A DNA stretch of 64,000 nt from Symbiodinium natans. Taxonomy: Eukaryota > Sar > Dinophyceae > Suessiales > Symbiodiniaceae. The notes below the pieces were generated by a model. The model was not told the origin of the DNA. It saw only the letters and a program-made list of their open reading frames with translations, and made no database searches. The stretch spans positions 124,001 to 188,000 of the forward strand of contig CAJNDS010001513.1 of the NCBI GenBank assembly GCA_905221605.1, read 5' to 3'. A program made the position numbers and the translations under genes. Shown here piece by piece: positions 61,061-64,000 of this stretch (the stretch's first letter is position 1; each line of letters opens with the position of its first letter).

Positions 61061-63863
61061 AGGGGGTTAGAGGCAGGCTCTACACTCCCCCCCCCTCCCC
61101 CCCATAAGACCTTCAGCTTTCGGTGCGCCTAAGGAGTTGAGACTGAAAGGTCCTAAGAGGCGAACTAGATGCTGGGATAGGCACATATGGCCATAGGGCT
61201 TAGGGCCATAGGGCTTAGGGCCTTGGTTATTCTGCTTAATCCCTTCCCCCTATTAAAACCAAAAAAACAGTCGGTTTCGGCAGGATCTTCCGGAAAGTGC
61301 TTTTATAGTTACGGGTTTAATACACGGGGGCAGGGATTACTTTGTGCTTGGGAGTGGTACGAAGCCCTCAAGAAGGATGCCATGAGTGTTTGCGGACTTC
61401 CAGGTGTAGAAACTCTTCGAAGCGGTTTAGGGTTTAGGGTTTAGGGTTTAGGGTTTAGGGTTTAGGGTTTAGGGTTTAGGGTTTAGGGTTTAGGGTTTAG
61501 GGTTTAGGGTTTAGGGTTTAGGGTTTAGGGTTTAGGGTTTAGGGTTTAGGTTTTGGACCCTACAATGCATAAACCGCGAACCCAAGATGCAGGAAAGCCC
61601 TGCTAAACACCCCCTGCAAGATTAGTGAGAAACCTCTGAACCCTACAAACCCCGTACGGTAGAACACCCTACAAGCCCTTTCAGCCATATACAACGTAAC
61701 CCGACGGTGGTAGCCATTCCCATGGTACCTCCCTTAACCTGATTAAGTCCTGCGAAGCCTATAAACCCAGCACCACAACGCAAGCCCGCCTACCAAGAAA
61801 AAACAAAAGATGCCCTGTAAACCCTTTAAGCCCTGCAAACCCTACAAACCCTACATTTAACACCCTATCAAACCCTACAATCCCCATATAAAACACCTTG
61901 CAAACCCCCCAAGAAAGCAAGCAGCAATAATCTAGCAGCCCCGGATGAGTGGTCCTCCTGAACGCTTCCTTCGGGGGGGCCTGACAAGGCTGATAGGGTT
62001 CTTAAGGGAGGGGGGGTCAAGGGGGTTAGGTACCTAGGGAACCTTACGGAAGCTTAGGGAGCCTTAGGGAGCACTCGGGAGTATTAGGGAACCTTGGGTT
62101 ACACACAACCCTTGAACCCCCTTCCATTCAGAACCCTATAAACAGGCGCAGCGAGTTCGGAGCTCACTCCTTCACCTAAAGCCGTCAAAAAAACCCTAAA
62201 CGTACAACAATTCCAGATTCTAAACCCTAAACCCCTTAAACCCCTAAAGCCCTACAGGCCCTACACCCCAAGACCCCTTAAGCCCCTAAAGCCCTCAGGC
62301 CTAAACCCCCAAACCCCTTCAACCGGGGGGGGGGGTGGGGGGGCAACCCTGAACGACAGCGCCATCGCCCTCCAACGTCTTCGACCTATGTCAGCCCTCA
62401 GCCGCATGGATGAAGGGTGCTTTGTACGCAGCTCTTTTGGGGTTAGGGGGGGTTTAGGCTTTGGGGTTGAGGGTTGTGGATTCAAGGTTGGGGGTCTACA
62501 GGGTTTGGGGTTTGGGGTTTGAGGGTTTGAGGGTTTGGGGTTGTACGGTTTGGGGTTTACAATTTGGGGTTTAGAGTTTCGGGCGACGGGTTGAGGGTTC
62601 GGAGTGCCAATTTGGACTCCGAGGTCGGGTTGAGTTCTGGTAAGTGTTCGGTTGTCCCCGGATAGGGTGTGAGTTCTTGAGGAATGTAGTCTCCCTAAAC
62701 CCTATAAACCCCTAAACCCTAAACCCTAAACCCTAAACCCTAAACCCTATAGGGTCTCGGGCTTAGGAGCTTAGGGGAAACCCTAAACATCGTCCGGGCG
62801 CCGTCAATCATGGAGTGGTAGGACTGGTTGGCTTCTGCCCAAGGGGGTGCCAGCAGCTGACTTGGCCGTTGATGGCCAAGACCTGGGTCGGCAACTGAGG
62901 TTTAGGGTTTAGGGTTTGGGGTTTGCGGTTTAGGGATTAGGGTTTAGGGTTTAGTTTAGGGTTTAGGCTTTGCAAAAACCTAAAACGCCTAAAGCACCTG
63001 AAGTATCAATGCTTGCTTGTCAGATCTTCCACAAAGGATGCAGAAGCCTAAACCCTAACCCCTAACCCCTAACCCCTGAACCCCTGAACCCCTGAACCCC
63101 TGAACCCCTGAACCCCTGAACCCCTGAACCCTAAACCCTAAACCCTAAACCCTAAACCCTAAACCCTAAAACGCTCTCTCTCGCGGGCAGGCGGCCCCTG
63201 GAGAGGAGACTTGCAATCTCCGCCTCCTCATCCTCCGCCTTCTCCTCCTCCTCCTTCTCCTGCTAGGACGGCCCCTGGGGTTTAGGGTTTAGGGTTTAGG
63301 GTCTAGGGTTTAGGGTTAGGGTTTAGGGGGGCTTAGGTCCGCGAATATGATCCTCTTAAACCCAATAAGAGAAGAACAAAAATGTCCCGAAGGGCCTACC
63401 GCGTTTCTGAGCAGGTTGCTGGTCCGTTTAAGGATGCAACAATTGCGGTGCTCGCTGTTGACCTCTGACCTGTCTGGGCCCTGGCCATGACCCCCTTGTC
63501 GAGGCCCTAAATCCTAAACCCTAAAACCACAAGACCCAAAGACCCTAAGGCCCTAAAGCCCTAAAACCCTGGGACCCTAAAACCCTGAAACCCTAAAAAC
63601 CCTAAACCCTAAACTACAGCAGTGATCCAAGTTGACAGTCCCAAATTGGGAAGTTCCCCCCAGGGATTAAGAGTACCCCCTATTAGAATCCCTATTAGGA
63701 ACATCCCAACCCTGAACCCTAAACCCTACACCCTGAACCCTAAACCCTAAACCCTAAACCCTAAACCCAAGTCCCAAAGGTCGTTGTCCTCCCGGCTCGA
63801 GTCTCTGTCCAGATCAGGGCTGTTCGCTGTGCCGCGGCCGATGGACCCCTGTTCTAGGCTGAG
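60840..63863 (-). CDS. Probable acidic-protein gene in small exons, partial
   Basis: Five minus-strand islands have clean, hydrophilic frames. About 63863-63776: EQGSIGRGTANSPDLDRDSS then REDNDLWDL. About 63465-63404: VNSEHRNCCILKRTSNLLRN. About 63262-63180, directly after a CTAG acceptor of a family-C element: QEKEEEEKAEDEEAEIASLL then SRGRLPARE. About 62890-62788: ADPGLGHQRPSQLLAPPWAE then ANQSYHSMIDGARTM. About 60921-60845, after a TTGCAG acceptor followed by G: ELGAQDSYFMEPEAAPQSEE then APNALT. All on one strand, they fit a disordered, Glu-rich protein. The phases have not been closed across the introns and other exons are probably missing. Unrecognised. Confidence 0.4.
61270..61415 (+). 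CDS. Possible exon on the opposite strand
   Basis: The plus strand encodes GQGLLCAWEWYEALKKDAMS then VCGLP up to a GTGTAG, a possible GT donor, just before the array at 61423. It is protein-like, but it lies within the span proposed for the minus-strand gene, so at least one of the two assignments is incomplete. Unrecognised. Confidence 0.3.
61423..61552. repeat. TTTAGGG array, ~18 copies
   Basis: Near-perfect heptamers. Confidence 0.95.
61560..62780. other. Degenerate telomeric sequence without a clear gene
   Basis: Many CCCTACAAACC, CCCTATAAACC and GGGTTTGGGG variants. A run of GGGAACCTTAGGGAGC-type sequence lies at 62030-62100. The 74-codon minus frame at 62261-62485 contains a poly-Pro run from a G12 tract and is not called. 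Confidence 0.4.
63055..63170. repeat. CCCCTGAA repeat grading into CCCTAAA
   Basis: Three CCCCTAA and about seven CCCCTGAA octamers run directly into six CCCTAAA heptamers, showing a variant unit amplified beside the canonical one. Confidence 0.9.
63264..63403 (-). mobile_element. Introner-like element, family C, with TTTAGGG core
   Basis: CTAGGACGGCCCCTGGGG at the left and GTCCCGAAGGGCCTACCGCG at the right bracket a TTTAGGG block (63279-63325) and GGCTTAGGTCCGCGAATATG, as in rhodopsin intron 4. Both flanks look exonic on the minus strand. Confidence 0.75.
63645..63703. mobile_element. Introner-like element, family B, short copy
   Basis: TTGGGAAGTTCCCCCCAGGG at the left and AATCCCTATTAGGAACATCCC at the right, with AGAGTACCCCCTATTAG between. 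Confidence 0.6.
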
Positions 63864-63864
63864 G

Positions 63865-63925
63865 GTTTAGGGTTTAGGGTTTAGGGTTTAGGGTTTAGGG
63901 TTTAGGGCTTAGGGCGTAGGGTTTA
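63865..63925. repeat. TTTAGGG block, right edge
   Basis: About seven units, then degenerate. A CCCTAAA block lies at 63715-63768 in the opposite orientation, with an exon-like island between. No feature is seen in 63930-64000. Confidence 0.9.
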
Positions 63926-64000
63926 ACTTAGGTCTTCTGTGTTGCTCAATTAGCTCGGGGGAAATAGAAGTTCAACAGGGGTGGCCTTTCCCGGTGATGC

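Noticed and set aside
1-64000. tRNA, rRNA or snRNA genes
   Set aside because: No cloverleaf, rRNA core or snRNA-like sequence was recognised on reading; a covariance-model scan could still find one.

Overview
The window reads as nuclear DNA of a dinoflagellate, most likely a symbiodiniacean. Four signs support this. Plant-type telomeric repeat TTTAGGG/CCCTAAA is scattered through almost the whole window in both orientations. Genes are cut into many small exons with GA, GC or GT donors and acceptors of the form AG followed by G, the splice pattern described for Symbiodinium. There is a head-to-tail tandem gene array. A decayed reverse transcriptase resembles the retroelement proteins abundant in symbiodiniacean genomes. 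Nothing bacterial (operons, Shine-Dalgarno sites, dense long ORFs) is present. The species assignment is inference from memory of families; no search was possible.

Layout. 0-3.7 kb: telomeric repeats plus three satellite-like arrays. 3.97-5.55 kb (minus): a complete two-exon sugar-phosphate transporter of the SLC37 type. 5.6-20.5 kb: telomeric arrays, orphan copies of intron-like elements and many short exon-like islands that cannot be joined with certainty. 20.6-26.6 kb (minus): a 19-exon gene whose joined reading frame is 928 codons, a microbial-type rhodopsin followed by a long coiled-coil tail. 26.7-33.6 kb: exon-like islands, a TTCCGCGG-rich patch and large microsatellites. 34.5-36.6 kb: a decayed reverse transcriptase, followed by a minisatellite with higher-order structure (36.6-38.0 kb). 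40.0-41.4 kb (minus): a DHHC-type protein S-acyltransferase split by an intron directly after the catalytic cysteine. 48.6-52.7 kb (minus): three tandem copies of a proline-rich protein gene. 52.9-64 kb: telomeric arrays, intron-like elements and short exon islands, including a likely minus-strand acidic protein gene at 60.8-63.9 kb.

The main result is a population of introner-like elements: 90-250 nt units with terminal inverted repeats, flanked by short direct repeats that coincide with the splice sites. They fall into several families. Members sit precisely between exons of the transporter and rhodopsin genes, and further copies mark probable unrecognised genes elsewhere. Some have telomeric repeat arrays inside them. 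The genes share no evident pathway; three (transporter, rhodopsin, DHHC enzyme) are membrane proteins.
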